DNA of 64,000 nucleotides from Saxidomus purpurata. Its lineage: Eukaryota; Mollusca; Bivalvia; Venerida; Veneridae. Under the pieces are notes generated by a model, which searched no databases, was not told where the DNA came from, and worked only from the letters and a program-made list of their open reading frames with translations. Both the position numbers and the translations under genes were made by a program. Positions 1 to 11,599 of this stretch are shown one piece after another; the stretch's first letter is position 1, and each line of letters opens with the position of its first letter. The stretch spans positions 46,352,499-46,416,498 of the forward strand of contig JAFMSR010000002.1 of NCBI GenBank assembly GCA_022818135.1, written 5' to 3'.

Positions 1-445
1 TCGGCTTAAGTCTAAAATGAATTTATTCATTATTTAAGTTTGATAGATCCACATAGGGCCGTGTGACAGGCACGACTATCCGACATGTGGGTACTTCGGT
101 AAACAATAAGCCACCAGGCGTTGATTTGTCTCAACGAAAGGACTGGAGCTCAGTTTGTGATATGTTACGTGTGCATATGCTGGTCATAGCAATCCAATAG
201 GTAAAGTCGGGTTTCTGAGCCATTACGCTTTGCTTAAAACTTTGGTTGTTTGAAAATATGACGAGGTGCATATCCTGTAGTTTATATATCGCAGACATTC
301 ACAGCGACAGTCGTACCTGCTGTTTTAATTGGTGGACAATAAAGACTAAAAGCGAGAAGCGAACAATGCAAATCATAATCAGACTGCATGGAATAATCGG
401 ACTCGGCTCTGTCACCTTATTTTATGACAACAAAAATGTATGCAC
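1..445. other. Intergenic DNA, nothing recognised
   Basis: No convincing exon, RNA gene or repeat was seen. The longest open frame (about 77 codons) has no recognisable domain and runs into the start of the palindrome that follows. Confidence 0.5.
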
Positions 446-1312
446 AATTCTAACACGATCCGCAACTTTTCGTATATAGATATAGAGGGAAAGAAGCTAT
501 ACATTATTTTACAATAAAAAACAGATCACGTTTTCCACGGACAAAACGTGGGGTAAATATCCCACGCATCCAATCGCATTCCGTGCTTGTAAGTTACTTT
601 GGAATGTTGCTACGCGTCAAACATAGTTCGTTGTATTTTCAAAGATAATTTCGTGTTAGAATCGAAATAATAAATGCATCTCTGTATTTTCTCGTTGAAT
701 AAAATGCAGCCAGTCGTTCGGATGCGAAAAATTAAATCACTCGTGCTACGCACTCGTGATTTAATTACTACGCATCCGAGTTCCTGACTGTATTTTATTA
801 AACGATAAAATACAGGGACACATTTATTATTTCTTAATTTATATCAATACTAACAGCCTATGAAGTAAACGAGAGCATCGCCTGCGGGTGCCGGAGGCTC
901 GTCTTATTTTATCCTTTTACGGTTTACTTATTACCATTTATTTAAGAAATAATTAATGTGTCCCTGTATTTTATCGTTTGATAAAATACAGTCAGGAATT
1001 TGGATGCGTAGTAATTAAATCACGAGTGCGTAGCACGAGTGATTTAATTTTCGCATCCGAATGACTGACTGTATTTTATTAAACGATAAAATACAGAGAT
1101 GCATTTATTATTTCGATTCTAACACGAAATACCACGAACTATGTTCGACCCGTAGCAACATTCCGTAGTAACTTACAAGCACGGAAAGCGATTGGACGCA
1201 TGCGATATTTACCCCACGTTTTGCCCGTGGAAAACGTTATGTATTTTATCGTTTAATAATGTATAGCTTTTTTCCCTCTATATATACGAAAGGTTGCGGA
1301 TCGTGTTAGAAT
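446..1312. mobile_element. Large foldback element with palindromes nested inside its arms
   Basis: The left arm (446 to about 870) is matched by the reverse complement of about 905-1312. The ends read ATTCTAACACGATCCGC and its complement, and similarity extends over nearly 400 bp per arm. Each arm contains smaller perfect or near-perfect palindromes: one of about 37 bp at 730-766 (repeated at 1012-1048) built on ATCACTCGTG, and a 28-bp one at 788-815 (again at 963-990 and 1068-1095, degenerate at 688-714) built on CTGTATTTTAT. No coding capacity is visible. The structure fits a non-autonomous foldback or MITE-like DNA transposon; the superfamily is not assignable, and no clear target duplication was seen. 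Confidence 0.8.
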
Positions 1313-1319
1313 AAGAAAT

Positions 1320-1860
1320 AATGTCTTTGACCTTGACCCCGATACACAATCCCACGAAAGTTTTTCGTAAATAATTACTAGACACTAAGTTTGGTCACAA
1401 TAATTCAACTGAAACTAAATATATTGCATTTTCCCCATTTTCCAATTTTTAGAAAAAATCCTTGACCTTGACCCCATAAACTCCAAAGACAATCCTAATA
1501 AAAGTCTTTATTTCTATCTATTGGGCATAATTTGGTTACTTTATGTACATGTAACCAAAGATATTGAATATATTACAGTTTTTCTAGTTTTAGCTACAGT
1601 GACCTTGACCCCAGGAGCATCAAAACACAACCCCATTAAAGATCTTCTTAAATACTTGCTACAAACCAAAGTTGGTTAAATTATGTCAAAAGTTACTAAA
1701 AACAGTAATTTTAGTGACAGTGACCTTGACCCCAGGAGTCCTAAAACACAATCCAATTAAAGATATTGATAATTACTTCCTATGCACTAAGTTTGGTTGC
1801 ATTATGTTCACTGTTACAACAATAATGTGTGTGTGAGACTTTCTTAGCTAAGAAGGGGCA
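1320..1860. repeat. Degenerate tandem repeat with TGACCTTGACCCC motif
   Basis: The motif TGACCTTGACCCC recurs near 1327, 1463, 1602 and 1722, each followed by a similar AT-rich stretch ending in an AAAGT/AAAGA-type motif, giving about four units of 120-140 bp. Related diverged units occur at about 12650-13110. Such units are typical of cores of tandem-repeat-bearing non-autonomous elements in molluscs, but neither end of the element is clear here. Confidence 0.55.
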
Positions 1861-1937
1861 ATAATCAAGTCAAAACACATGACAAGTTTATGTAACTCTT
1901 CCTTCATTCTATTGTACATTGGATAGCAAAACTTAAA

Positions 1938-2537
1938 CAAGAGGGCCAAAATGGCCCTATATCGCTCACCTGTATATCAATTGCCAATAATACAAGGGGT
2001 CATCATTTTAACATAATTCGTAGAGGTCCACTACACAATGCTTAGTAACATTCCAAATATCTAAGCTACAGATGCTTGTGGCATGATTTGAACAAACTTG
2101 GTAGAGGTAAACTAGACAATGCTTCATGCCAAATATCTAAGCTCTAGGCCCCTGTGGTTTCAGAGAACAAATTTTTTAATTGTTTCCTATATACATGATA
2201 TAGCCTATTTAAAACCAAGTGACCCCCTGGGCGGTGTCAATTTTGATCCAGGGGTCATCATTTAAACAATCTTGATAGAAGTCCACTAGACAATGCTACA
2301 TGTCAAATGTCTGAGCTCTAGGCCTTGTTGTTTCAGAGAAGAATCTTTTACAAGTTTTTCCTATATTTGCCATAGCAACCAGACTTCAGCACGGAATGGA
2401 ATTCTTTTAACAATTTTGGTAGAGCTTCGTGCGAGGAACATCCCTGCAAAGTTTCATCAACATTGGCCCAGTGGGTTATCGTTTGAATTAAAATGTTGAC
2501 GGACTACGGACAATCCCTGGCAAAGCCATGTGAGCTA
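1938..2537 (-). mobile_element. HINE/pearl-like element, AGCTCACC family, minus strand
   Basis: On the minus strand the element starts at AGCTCACATGG (complement of 2526-2536) and ends in the family's 3' signature: a GGTGAGCGATAT block, a hairpin of AGGGCC paired with GGCCCT, and CTCTTG (complement of 1938-1970). The core contains diverged repeats with the 'accaagattgttcaaat' theme found in the plus-strand copies downstream. It has no coding capacity. The family is described at the 50990-52254 copy. Confidence 0.65.
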
Positions 2538-3589
2538 CAAACGCCGACGACAACGACGACGATAATCAAGTGACGACAATAGCTCGTCATTTTTTCAAAA
2601 ACCAGACGAGCTTAAAATGCATTGAGTAACATCCAAAACTTATTTGTTCAGACTTGTGGCAAGATAAACTATGCCAGAATATGATGAGAAAAAATCATAT
2701 AAATCTTAAAGAAGAACACATGTTGTTGCTGAAGTTTCCCTCATATCATAGAATATGATGAAAACATACGTCTGATACAAGGTGGGAATGTCTGCAATTA
2801 TCACCTTACAACACAAGAACTGGTCCCTCACTGAATTATCTGTCATGTACGCTTTGTCTTACACGTGACCTGCGGGGAGTACCTCGGATGAAGGGCTTAA
2901 TAAACTGACCATATGTAACTGAATATACAAAAATTGCATTCCTGATATTCACATATTGTCCGTGATCTTTCTTTCCCGTTGAAATATAATACATCTTCTA
3001 TATTTATATCATCATGATCATCAAAAGCCCCTACAATAAAGCATCGCATTTAGAACAATCTACATAAAAGGAAAATGTATGGCATAAAGTAGTCAACAAC
3101 CTACAATTTCCTCAATCGACATAGATCATATCCTAATTGTAATAAAACACGTGTACAAGAAAATATCAAGCATTAGTTAAACCAAATGACGTATTACCTC
3201 TAGACCATATGCGTTGACATGTTTTAGGTTATGACAAAACGAATAGAATGCTATATACTTTAAAGTAATAGATGTTGAAAACAGGAGCATATAATTCAGT
3301 CTTAAGTCCGTCTTAAAATAAACGCAGCCTGCACTCAAAAGCAACAAGTCCTCACCTATGTCTACAGTCGTTCCCATCTCAAACCCCATGACGATCCGAT
3401 TCACTGTAACCACATTTAAAACCACCGTGCCTATATTAACCACTAATTCAACTTTCGCAAGTTTGCAAAATCTTCAATAATCCTTTTGGGATTTTTTTTC
3501 TTGAGCTTGTAAACGTATGTAAACGAAACTGTAAGTGCCAGTACTGTAACAACAGCCTTAAAATACTGCGATGTTCTGTGTCTGTCGAC
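2538..3589. other. Intergenic DNA, nothing recognised
   Basis: AT-rich sequence. Around 2580-2615 there is a short CTCGTC/GACGAG inverted motif. No exon with credible splice sites and no domain was recognised. Confidence 0.45.
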
Positions 3590-4797
3590 ATTGAAACACA
3601 AACGCCAATAAGGCATCATACCATGTGGATAAACCTTAGTAAGACTGAACCGAACGAGTCGCCATTGAAACACAAACATAAGTAAGACTGTACCATACGA
3701 GTCGCCATTGAAACACAAACATTAGTAAGACTGTACCATACGTGTCGCTATAAAAACACAAACATTTGTAGGACTGTTCCATACGAGTCGCCACAAAAAA
3801 TAGTAAGACTGTACCATACGAGTTGCTACTGATACACAAACATTAGTAAGACTGTACCATACGGGTCGCCATTGAAATACAAGCAATTGTAAGACTGTAC
3901 CACACGAGTCGCTAGTGAAACACAAACATGTGTAAGACTGTACCATACGAGTCGCTATTGAAACACAAACATTAGTCAGACTGTACCATACGAGTCGCTA
4001 TTGATACACAAACATTAGTAAGACTGTACCATACGAGTCGCCATTGAAATACAAGCAATTGTAAGACTGTACCACACGAGTCGCTTGTGAAACACAAACA
4101 TGTGTAAGACTGTACCATACGAGTCGCTAGTGAAACACAAACATGTGTAAGACTGAAACAAACGAGTCGCCATTGAAACACAAACATAAGTAAGACTGTA
4201 CCATACGAGTCGCGATTGAAACACAAACATTAGTAAGACTGTACCATACGTGTCGCTATAAAAACACAAACATTAGTAGGACTGTTCCATACGTGTCGCT
4301 ATAGAAACACAAAAAATAGTAAGACTGTACCATACGAGTCTCTACTGAAACACAAACGTGTGTAAGACTGTACCATATGAGTCGCTACTGAAACACAAAC
4401 GTGTGTAAGACTGTACCATATGAGTCGCTATAGAAACACAAACATCAGTCAGACTGTTCCATACGAGTCGCTATAGAAACACAAAAAATAGTAACACTGT
4501 ACCATACGAGTCGCTACTGAAACACAAACGTGTGTAAGACTGTACCATACGAGTCGCTATAGAAACACAAACATTAGTCAGACTGTTCCATACGAGTCGC
4601 TATAGAAACACAAACATAAGTAAGACTGTACCATACGAGTCGCTATAGAAACACAAACATTAGTAAGACTGTACCATACGATTCGCTATTGAAACACAAA
4701 CGTGTGTAAGACTGTTCCATACGAGTCGCTATTGAAACACAAACATGTGTAAGACTGTACCATACGAGTGGCTATTGAAACACAAACATGTGTAGTG
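3590..4797. repeat. 43-bp satellite array with 172-bp higher-order period
   Basis: About 28 units of 43 bp built on GTCGCTATTGAAACACAAAC followed by a variable hexamer-like stretch and AGACTGTACCATACGA. Variant units recur exactly 172 bp (four units) apart: the AAGCAATTGT variant at 3881 and 4053, and the AAAAAATAGT variant at 4311 and 4483. Because 43 is not a multiple of 3 and the minus strand lacks stops in the consensus, several overlapping minus-strand open frames appear here; they are by-products of the repeat and not genes. Confidence 0.95.
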
Positions 4798-7257
4798 TTG
4801 TATGGTATCTATCTTTCAGGCACGCACGAGTGCAATTATGCTAAACTATTCTTCTTTAAGAAGGTAATCGCTACATGTAATAATAAAATGTATGTTTCCT
4901 AATTTACTGAAATAAAACATTTACCGTTTATACTCCACACACACGCGATGTCACATATAAGTATATTATCTACATGTACAGACATATATGAAATATGAGG
5001 GTGTATTTATGACACTGCCATTAATCTTTTTCACGTTAAAGGACATTTGTCATTGGTAAAAGATGTTGCCTGAACCAATGCTCATATATCTGTCACAATA
5101 CGCTTAATGGTAAAATACCTATCACAACGTATTACATCGGAGTTATGGCTATTTGTTATTGAAAACGCAAAAAAAATGATCTCAAAAATATGCACGTAGA
5201 ATTTCGATTATTTCCAAGCGGTGGTCAATCTACAACTTCTTAAGGAGTTCTATTCCTGCAGATAAGCAAAAATGTAAACCGAGCTTGCAGACGACATGAC
5301 CCACAGACCGACTACACCAATATAATTGTACTCAACGGGTGAATATCGTTAATATCTTTTGCTATAGACGCTATCCAGCCAGTAAAAGCACAAATGTTCG
5401 TACGTAAAATGGGTCTGCGTTTTGAGACTAACAGACCGACATGACTTAAAATATGCCCGCTCACAGGTGGACCTGTTACATAGCGGAACCTTTACTTAGC
5501 ATTGGGGAACTTTTAACTTCAGAGGAAACAAGTTAGTGGATAATTGTATATCCTCTGCAAATTGAGCTATACTGATAAATTAATGTAGCCTTGAATCAGT
5601 TTATTCTAGAACAGGGTTTGTATGTTACTAGTCTCAAGACGTACACCTTACCCTTCCATGCAGATATATCAAATGAACGTGTAGGAAGTATTAGGTCAAA
5701 GTGGTGCACATTGAACATTAACTGACTACCTCGCGAACATTGCATACCATTATCTTAATGCACATCGTGATAAGCGCTGATTGTAAATGCAGAAATAGGG
5801 AAGAACTAAACATGCTAAATCATAGTGCTTGAATAGCAAAATTCTAAACTCGCAGCCGGTTTAATAGACAAAAACTTAATAATTATACTGCATGACTTTG
5901 CATTTCAATCGTTGTGAAAATTCGTTTTACATAAACGTTCCGCTTTTGACAAGTCATTGCTATTATATCCGTGTCAAAGTGTCTTCTTTTGGCGTGAGAA
6001 TTGTCTATATAATTAACGCTAGCGTGAAAACTTGAAGTGTTTATACATGATATATAACCTCATAATAAAGTTAAAGGCGTACATTCGGTGACATTTAGTT
6101 TCTTTTATGTTCATCTATCCCGCTAACAAAATTTACAAGTTAAACACCGTCATTAAATGAGTAAAATCAAATTGCTGTGGGCCTTTTACGTAATATATTA
6201 CATATTAAGATATAGGGGAAGAACAAGTACAACAAAAAACTTATTTGGTTTTGCGTGAAAGTTTCATTCATGCAATGAGATTTCAAATGTGCTTATAAAG
6301 CATGAATGGGAAATCGGGGAAGTTGTGATGCAAATGTTACGACAAATTTGTAGCCCTTGGGCATTTACACTCGGGCGTGTTCAATGACATGTCAGCAGAT
6401 TGCATTGCTGGAAATAGGTTTGTCTTGGTAAACGCAACGATATTTCTCAGTTATAAAAGAGGCTTTAAAGACATTTCGTAATTGTGCCAGCAATCAACGT
6501 TTGAAAAATAAGAAAAGGTTTTAAGAGTTCTCGGTTAATCATTAATGAAACTATTTTAGACAATATTGATACTGCCGCCATGGTGAGATTCTTTACATGT
6601 GCTGCTATGGCGATAATGTCCACAATCAAAATAAGACGGGATAAAGATGAGCCCAAACATGTTCAGTAGTGACTTTGAATTGCCTATATACGAAATACAT
6701 ATTTTATCTTGTTATCTTTACTTTTTTCTCGAAGCAAAAGCTTACATAACAAAAGCTGTCCAACAAGCAAACTACAACGATCTCAATCTTGACCGGGTTT
6801 TCTTATATAATAATTCAAAATGTATTGTAAAATGATACTGCAGTAAATCCATTTTAATTCAAATAATTACCTTCCTGTTGCAACGTATCACCTCTTTGAC
6901 AGATATCCAAAGTTATAATGTAATTCGCACAAATTACTTCTAATTTCCCCTTAAACAAACTTCACTAAACTGATGTATTCCCTGCAGCAGTAAATTTAAA
7001 CTTTTATAAACAGGAGCATGTTTATTAAAACGCAAATTTACAAGTGAACTAGCTATCCCGGTGTTAAAAGATAAAGAAAAATGTGATAGCCGTTTCTGCG
7101 TTTAAGCACGTTGCATACATTAAAAAATGTTTTTAGATTTATGTATCTATATACATGTATATCTCATAGCTATTTGTGTTGAAATATGTCTGTCACAAAA
7201 AAGTTAAGAACGTTGTGACAAGTTTGATCAAGGCCGAAACCTTTGGCGTAGCCGACC
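4798..7257. other. Intergenic DNA with one dispersed repeat, no gene seen
   Basis: AT-rich sequence of about 2.5 kb. No exon-like open frame with a recognisable domain was found on either strand. The only recognised element is the dispersed repeat at 5320-5440, listed separately. Confidence 0.45.
5320..5440 (+). repeat. Dispersed repeat, copy 1 (second copy at 63815-63955)
   Basis: The segment with ATAATTGTACTCAACGGGTG, then GCTATCCAGCC, CAGTAAAAGC and AAAATGGGTCTGCGTTT is found in the same order and orientation at the right edge of the window, with small indels. It is non-coding, and neither copy shows clear termini, so the element class is unknown. Confidence 0.75.
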
Positions 7258-7345
7258 CGCCTCCGTGGTCGAGTGGTTAAAGTCGCCGACTTGAAACCAC
7301 TAAACTTCTCACTGATTGACAGTCATGTGTTTAAGCCTGAATCTT
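7258..7345 (+). repeat. tRNA-like SINE head remnant
   Basis: The stretch starting GCCTCCGTGGTCGAGTGG resembles the 5' half of a class II tRNA (Ser/Leu-like) with an A-box. The expected B-box downstream is degraded, so it is unlikely to be a functional tRNA gene and is better read as a SINE head or tRNA relic. Confidence 0.5.
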
Positions 7346-7414
7346 TTATTTAGTCTTTACAATGTAAGAGTTACTATTGAGTAGCAGTGTAAACCTGGTT
7401 ACTGCCCTTTCTCA

Positions 7415-7570
7415 GAGTGGTGGACTTTATTCATCTGTGTGCCATGGCTAACGGATTACTTTATTCATCTGTGTGCCACGGCTAACGGATTACTTTATTC
7501 ATCTGTGCCACGGCTAACGGACTACTTTATTCATCTGTGTGCCACGGCTAACGGACTACTTTATCTATTT
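7415..7570 (+). repeat. Short minisatellite, 36-39 bp units
   Basis: Four to five copies of a unit containing TTTATTCATCTGTGTGCCAC and GGCTAACGGATTAC. Units differ by small in-frame deletions, which keeps a 66-codon frame open, but there is no sign of a real gene. Confidence 0.85.
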
Positions 7571-7654
7571 CATCTTTTGCTTTACCATTACACAGATATT
7601 CTGAAACGTGTGTTAAATGTAAAGATGGTCTTAGTTTAATTTATACTAATTTTT

Positions 7655-7815
7655 TTAAGCTCGATTGTAAAGAAAACTTGAAGCTTGTCGAGTCACTCTC
7701 GAGTCCGCTTCCTGGAAAAACCAGTACTGGTGACATCGGAGGAGGTCCAGTCGTGACCCCAGTGGGCTCGAACCCGCAACCTCCGGGATGAGCGACAGAC
7801 ACCACCGCTCCCCAA
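7655..7815 (-). mobile_element. tRNA-derived SINE, minus strand (copy 1 of 3)
   Basis: On the minus strand this begins GGGGAGCGGTGGTGTC and carries a B-box-like GGTTGCGGGTTCGAGCCC. It then has a tRNA-unrelated body with CAGTACTGG, CTCGAGAG and TCGACAAGC motifs and ends AATCGAGCTTAAAAA. The same order is found at 9333-9494 (minus) and 30053-30225 (plus). It is a pol III-type retroposon without coding capacity. Confidence 0.8.
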
Positions 7816-9332
7816 GATCATCTAAGTTGAAAGGCACTCTTTCTATTTCAAGGTAGTGTATTCATTGTTTTCTCCCTATAGTGTACGTAGGCCTATATTC
7901 CGATGAAGTATTGACACAGGTTTGACTGAATTGTTTTGTATGTGATATTAACACAAAGGTATCCGTGAACCTGAAATATTTTCGCGTGGTTATTATCGCT
8001 TTGATTAGCGATATTAAATTTCTGAAATCTGAGAAAATAGAATAATGCAATATAAATGGTTATCCGAGCTGAACCACCGTACTATACACCACTGACTTCA
8101 GCTAAATGTTGGTTCAATACACCTTTATAGCTGTCCAGGGACCTTCCTTGTGTTAAATAGTGCAACAATAGTGGTACAGATTTTATGAAGCATGTTCTGT
8201 GTTTGATGTTTTAAATACTCAAATTTACGATAGTTTTATGTGGCGTATGTAGGTACTATATCCAGGTTACATATATAATAGAATAAATTCACAATAACGA
8301 GCAATTTAACACTCTAAATTTTCAACTTTCCTAGTTTGAAAACAGGTATAATATCACATAATTTTTCTATTGACCACGAAGACAGTTAAGCATTCCATAG
8401 TGAATAATCAGTCAGTGCTATAGGGAGTACAAACGGACCTGACATTTTACAGATCCACAAAAACTATCGCCAATATTGATAGAATCAACATGTATGCTCA
8501 GACATAAATACTTTTTCCTGGGTACCAATACCGAAAATAACACATTTTATTTACTGGTATAACTACCTTGTAATCATACACAAATACGTTTACACATGTA
8601 TGCACGTAACACTGACAGGCCAGTGCGTGAGACCCATACATATAAGTCATACCCGTAATCATAGTATCGTATATCTGTATAATGAGCACTGAGATTATAA
8701 AAAGAGTATGTGTACTTACAGCCGGCATCTTACAAGAAACACAACCACTTTTCATAACCGTAATAATTCAATACACTTACACAGAACGTCTGACTCACTG
8801 TTGACTATCCTTCAAGCTGATAATGAATGATTTTCAACAAAGCAATTTAACTTCACAAACAGAAAAATCCATCTAACAACTGTGCATTCACGTGCGCCAA
8901 CGTACAAAATAAGCCTATGTCAGTAAGGTTAAGGAAAATTCTTTGTAAATATTGAACTCTACATAATTTAACACGCGAAATGTTTATAAGATATTTCTAA
9001 CATACGGTATTTCGCTGATAAACAGATTTTCTGAAGCGAAACCTGTACGAAACCTGTAAGCTATTTTCCTCGTAGAAAGAAATATGAAACATCTTAAGGT
9101 CACTGCGCAGCCTTGTAGAAAGTAATGAAAACTATAAGTCTTATGTCGTTACGTTGGATGCAGTCAGCACCATCATTGTAATCATTATCATCAGCAGCAG
9201 CAGCAACAACAGCAGCATCATCATAATCCTCATATTCTCCTTATTATTACCTTTGTGTTTCAATGCGACCCGGTTAAAAAGAAGATGTGAAAACATGTGG
9301 AATATATGTTTTAGCTTATACAAATTAATTTT
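7816..9332. other. Intergenic DNA, nothing recognised
   Basis: No gene or clear element seen. A short CAG/CAT microsatellite-like run is present at about 9178-9232. Open frames here are short and made of low-complexity residues. Confidence 0.45.
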
Positions 9333-9494
9333 AGCTCGATTGTGAAAGAAGCTTGTAGCTTATCGAGTCACTCTCGAGTCCGCTTCCTGGAAAAAACATT
9401 ACTGATGTCATATGAAGAGGAACGGTCGTGACCCCAGTTGGGCTCGAACCCGCAACCTCCGAAAGACACGTTAACCTCTACACCAACGTTCCCC
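9333..9494 (-). mobile_element. tRNA-derived SINE, minus strand (copy 2 of 3)
   Basis: It shares the AGCTCGATTGTGAAAG tail side, the CTCGAGTCCGCTTCCTGG body and the GGGCTCGAACCCGCAACC B-box region with the copy at 7655-7815. The A-box side (GGGGAACGTTGGTGTAGAGG on the minus strand) is diverged. Confidence 0.8.
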
Positions 9495-10042
9495 TATATG
9501 TTTTGAATAAGATTTATTGTAATTACGTGCATGTCAACTCGGATACCTATTCTGCTACCGGTGCTCATAGACTCAGTTGACACTCCCACACACACACAGA
9601 TATCACAATATACAAGAAGTACGGCTGGATAAACACGAATGATATCAAAATAACATTTGAATACGCACTTATTACCAGCAAAATACGTTGGAGAAAACAC
9701 AACAAATTAACGTTAGTTTTGTAATTTTGTTGACCAGATAACAAGTCAGTGTAAAAAATTTTGAAAAAATAATGGACTGAGTTCTAGGCAGTCTGACGAT
9801 CAGTACCTATTCAATAAAATGTATAGATTATATTTTACAAGACCTTCCTCCTAGATCAACTGCTTGTAAAGTTATTCTACTCCCTCGAGATTGACTTATG
9901 CATGTGGGTGGTATTGATTTGCTTTTGTCACTTCGTCAGTACGTCTGTTTGTAAATACGTCGCTTTAATAAAACTTTAAATTATCGTATCATATACGTGA
10001 CAACATTTTGATTATGAAATATCTGTTCCAGCAGTGTTCATC

Positions 10043-10161
10043 GTCTAATAAACAACGATTTGGAGTTTTTATGCGCAGTAATCAATCAAGAAGGCCTCGA
10101 GGCCGAAGGCCTGAGAGGTTTATAACTTCGCATTAGAACGTCAAATAGATGTTTATTAGAC
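10043..10161. mobile_element. Miniature inverted-repeat element, about 119 bp
   Basis: Perfect 12-bp ends GTCTAATAAACA and TGTTTATTAGAC. Inner sequence continues as an imperfect inverted repeat (ATGCGCAGTAAT against ATGCGAAGTTAT in complement), and the centre is a GC-rich palindrome-like GGCCTCGAGGCCGAAGGCC. It is too short to code for a transposase and fits a MITE. No target duplication could be assigned with confidence. Confidence 0.75.
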
Positions 10162-11089
10162 ATGACCAGCTTTACAAAAATGGGGAAAAAATCTACTCTT
10201 TGTATGGACAAAATCGCGTGTCAGGTTTGGATTTTTATTTATTCTATACCATGGAATAATTGTGCATTCGTATAGTATATTATATTCAATTGTTAGTAAT
10301 ACTTTCTTAAACTATATGTAGTGGTTAAAAAAAATTTCACACGGTCACAGATACCTTAATAATGCACTCAGTTTATATGTAGTTCATGACGATTTCATTA
10401 CCTCAATTTGCAACAAGTTCTTTAAAAATATAAATCTTTGCACAGCAGTAGGTCTAGACTAGTTACTAGTCTGATAAAATTTATGTTTTTTCAATATACT
10501 ATATTTCATGCACTATTTCCAGTCTATTTTATATGATTGGGGCAGTTTTATCACCTGAAATCGGCGCTGGATAGTAGACTGGCTCTAGAACAAAACTGAT
10601 AGATATTTATTAGTAAAAGAGATATTTCAGGGACTGGGGACCAGGCTACAGTAGGTCCTATAAAAACGGATATTATCATAAGTTTTAAATCGTCTACTTA
10701 GCTGTGTGTGTGTGTGTCCATCTGTCTGTCTGTATGTCTGTTATTATTTGCCAGTAACAGTGTATCATTCAAAGCGATTGACCTTAAACCTGGGGTCTTG
10801 AATAGATTGTAAAGAGAAGAAACTTAACTCTTCCTTCATCCATGTATATTTCATATAATCCCATGACACAATGCTAACTTACAGTAATAAATAAATAATA
10901 TACCTCTCGGCCGTTTACGGGTTCAGTTCGTATAGACCAGTGATAACTATCGCCGGCGACATATACATTTATGTCAGAATAATATGGTCGCTGTTTTTCA
11001 TGCAACCAGTGGAAATAGCATATGGAGAATGTGTACAACGTTCACAAAACATGGCGGATACAGACTACTAACCGTGAACAATAGGCGCA
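10162..11089. other. Intergenic DNA, nothing recognised
   Basis: AT-rich. A TG-rich microsatellite followed by CTGTCTGT repeats lies at about 10704-10742, possibly a remnant of a tandem-repeat element. No gene seen. Confidence 0.4.
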
Positions 11090-11548
11090 CAAAGTTTGAG
11101 AAACCTACGCCCGATTGATCGGAAACTAGGTGATCGGAAACTGGGTGTACAAAGTTTGAGAAACCTACGCCCGATTGATCGGAAACTGGGTGATCGGAAA
11201 CTGGGTGTACAAAGTTTGAGAAACCTACGCCCGATTGATCGGAAACTGGGTGATCGGAAACTGGGTGTACAAAGTTTGAGGAATATACGCCCGATTGATC
11301 GGAAACTGGGTGATCGGAAACTGGGTGTACAAAGTTTGAGAAATCTACTCCCGATTGATCGGAAACTGGGTGATCGGAAACTGGGTGTACAAAGTTTGAG
11401 GAATATACGCCCGATTGATCGGAAACGGGGTGATCGGAAACTGGGTGTACAAAGTTTGAGGAATATACGCCCGATTGATCGGAAACTGGGTGATCGGAAA
11501 CTGGGTGTACAAAGTTTGAGGAATCTACGCCCGATTGATCGGAAACTG
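11090..11548 (+). repeat. 60-bp minisatellite, in frame over its length
   Basis: About 7.6 copies of a 60-bp unit. Each unit contains a direct doublet of the 15-mer GATCGGAAACTGGGT followed by GTACAAAGTTTGAG. As 60 is 20 codons, one frame stays open across the array (a 166-codon frame, 11096-11596) and would read as a basic 20-residue repeat (RNLRPIDRKLGDRKLGVQSL). There is no credible promoter, splice context or homologous protein known to me. It is treated as a repeat, not a gene. Confidence 0.9.
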
Positions 11549-11599
11549 TTTATTCATCTAAACAAATATGCTGAAAGTCACCTGAAAGACTTTTAAATC

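Noticed and set aside
3177..4269. Cluster of overlapping minus-strand open frames of 67-91 codons
   Set aside because: All from 3443 on lie in or at the edge of the 43-bp satellite and repeat the same peptide in shifting frames; the 3177 frame has no domain or splice context.
3590..4797. CRISPR array
   Set aside because: Units are contiguous 43-bp satellite copies without unique spacers, in a eukaryotic setting; the same applies to the arrays at 34880, 39838 and 59780.
7258..7345. Functional tRNA gene
   Set aside because: The T-arm and B-box are degraded; the similar heads at 12358, 13405 and 54770 also fail to give a clean cloverleaf by hand.
11096..11596. 166-codon plus-strand frame as a repeat-protein gene
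   Set aside because: Explained by a 60-bp tandem repeat (20 codons per unit); no independent sign of a gene.
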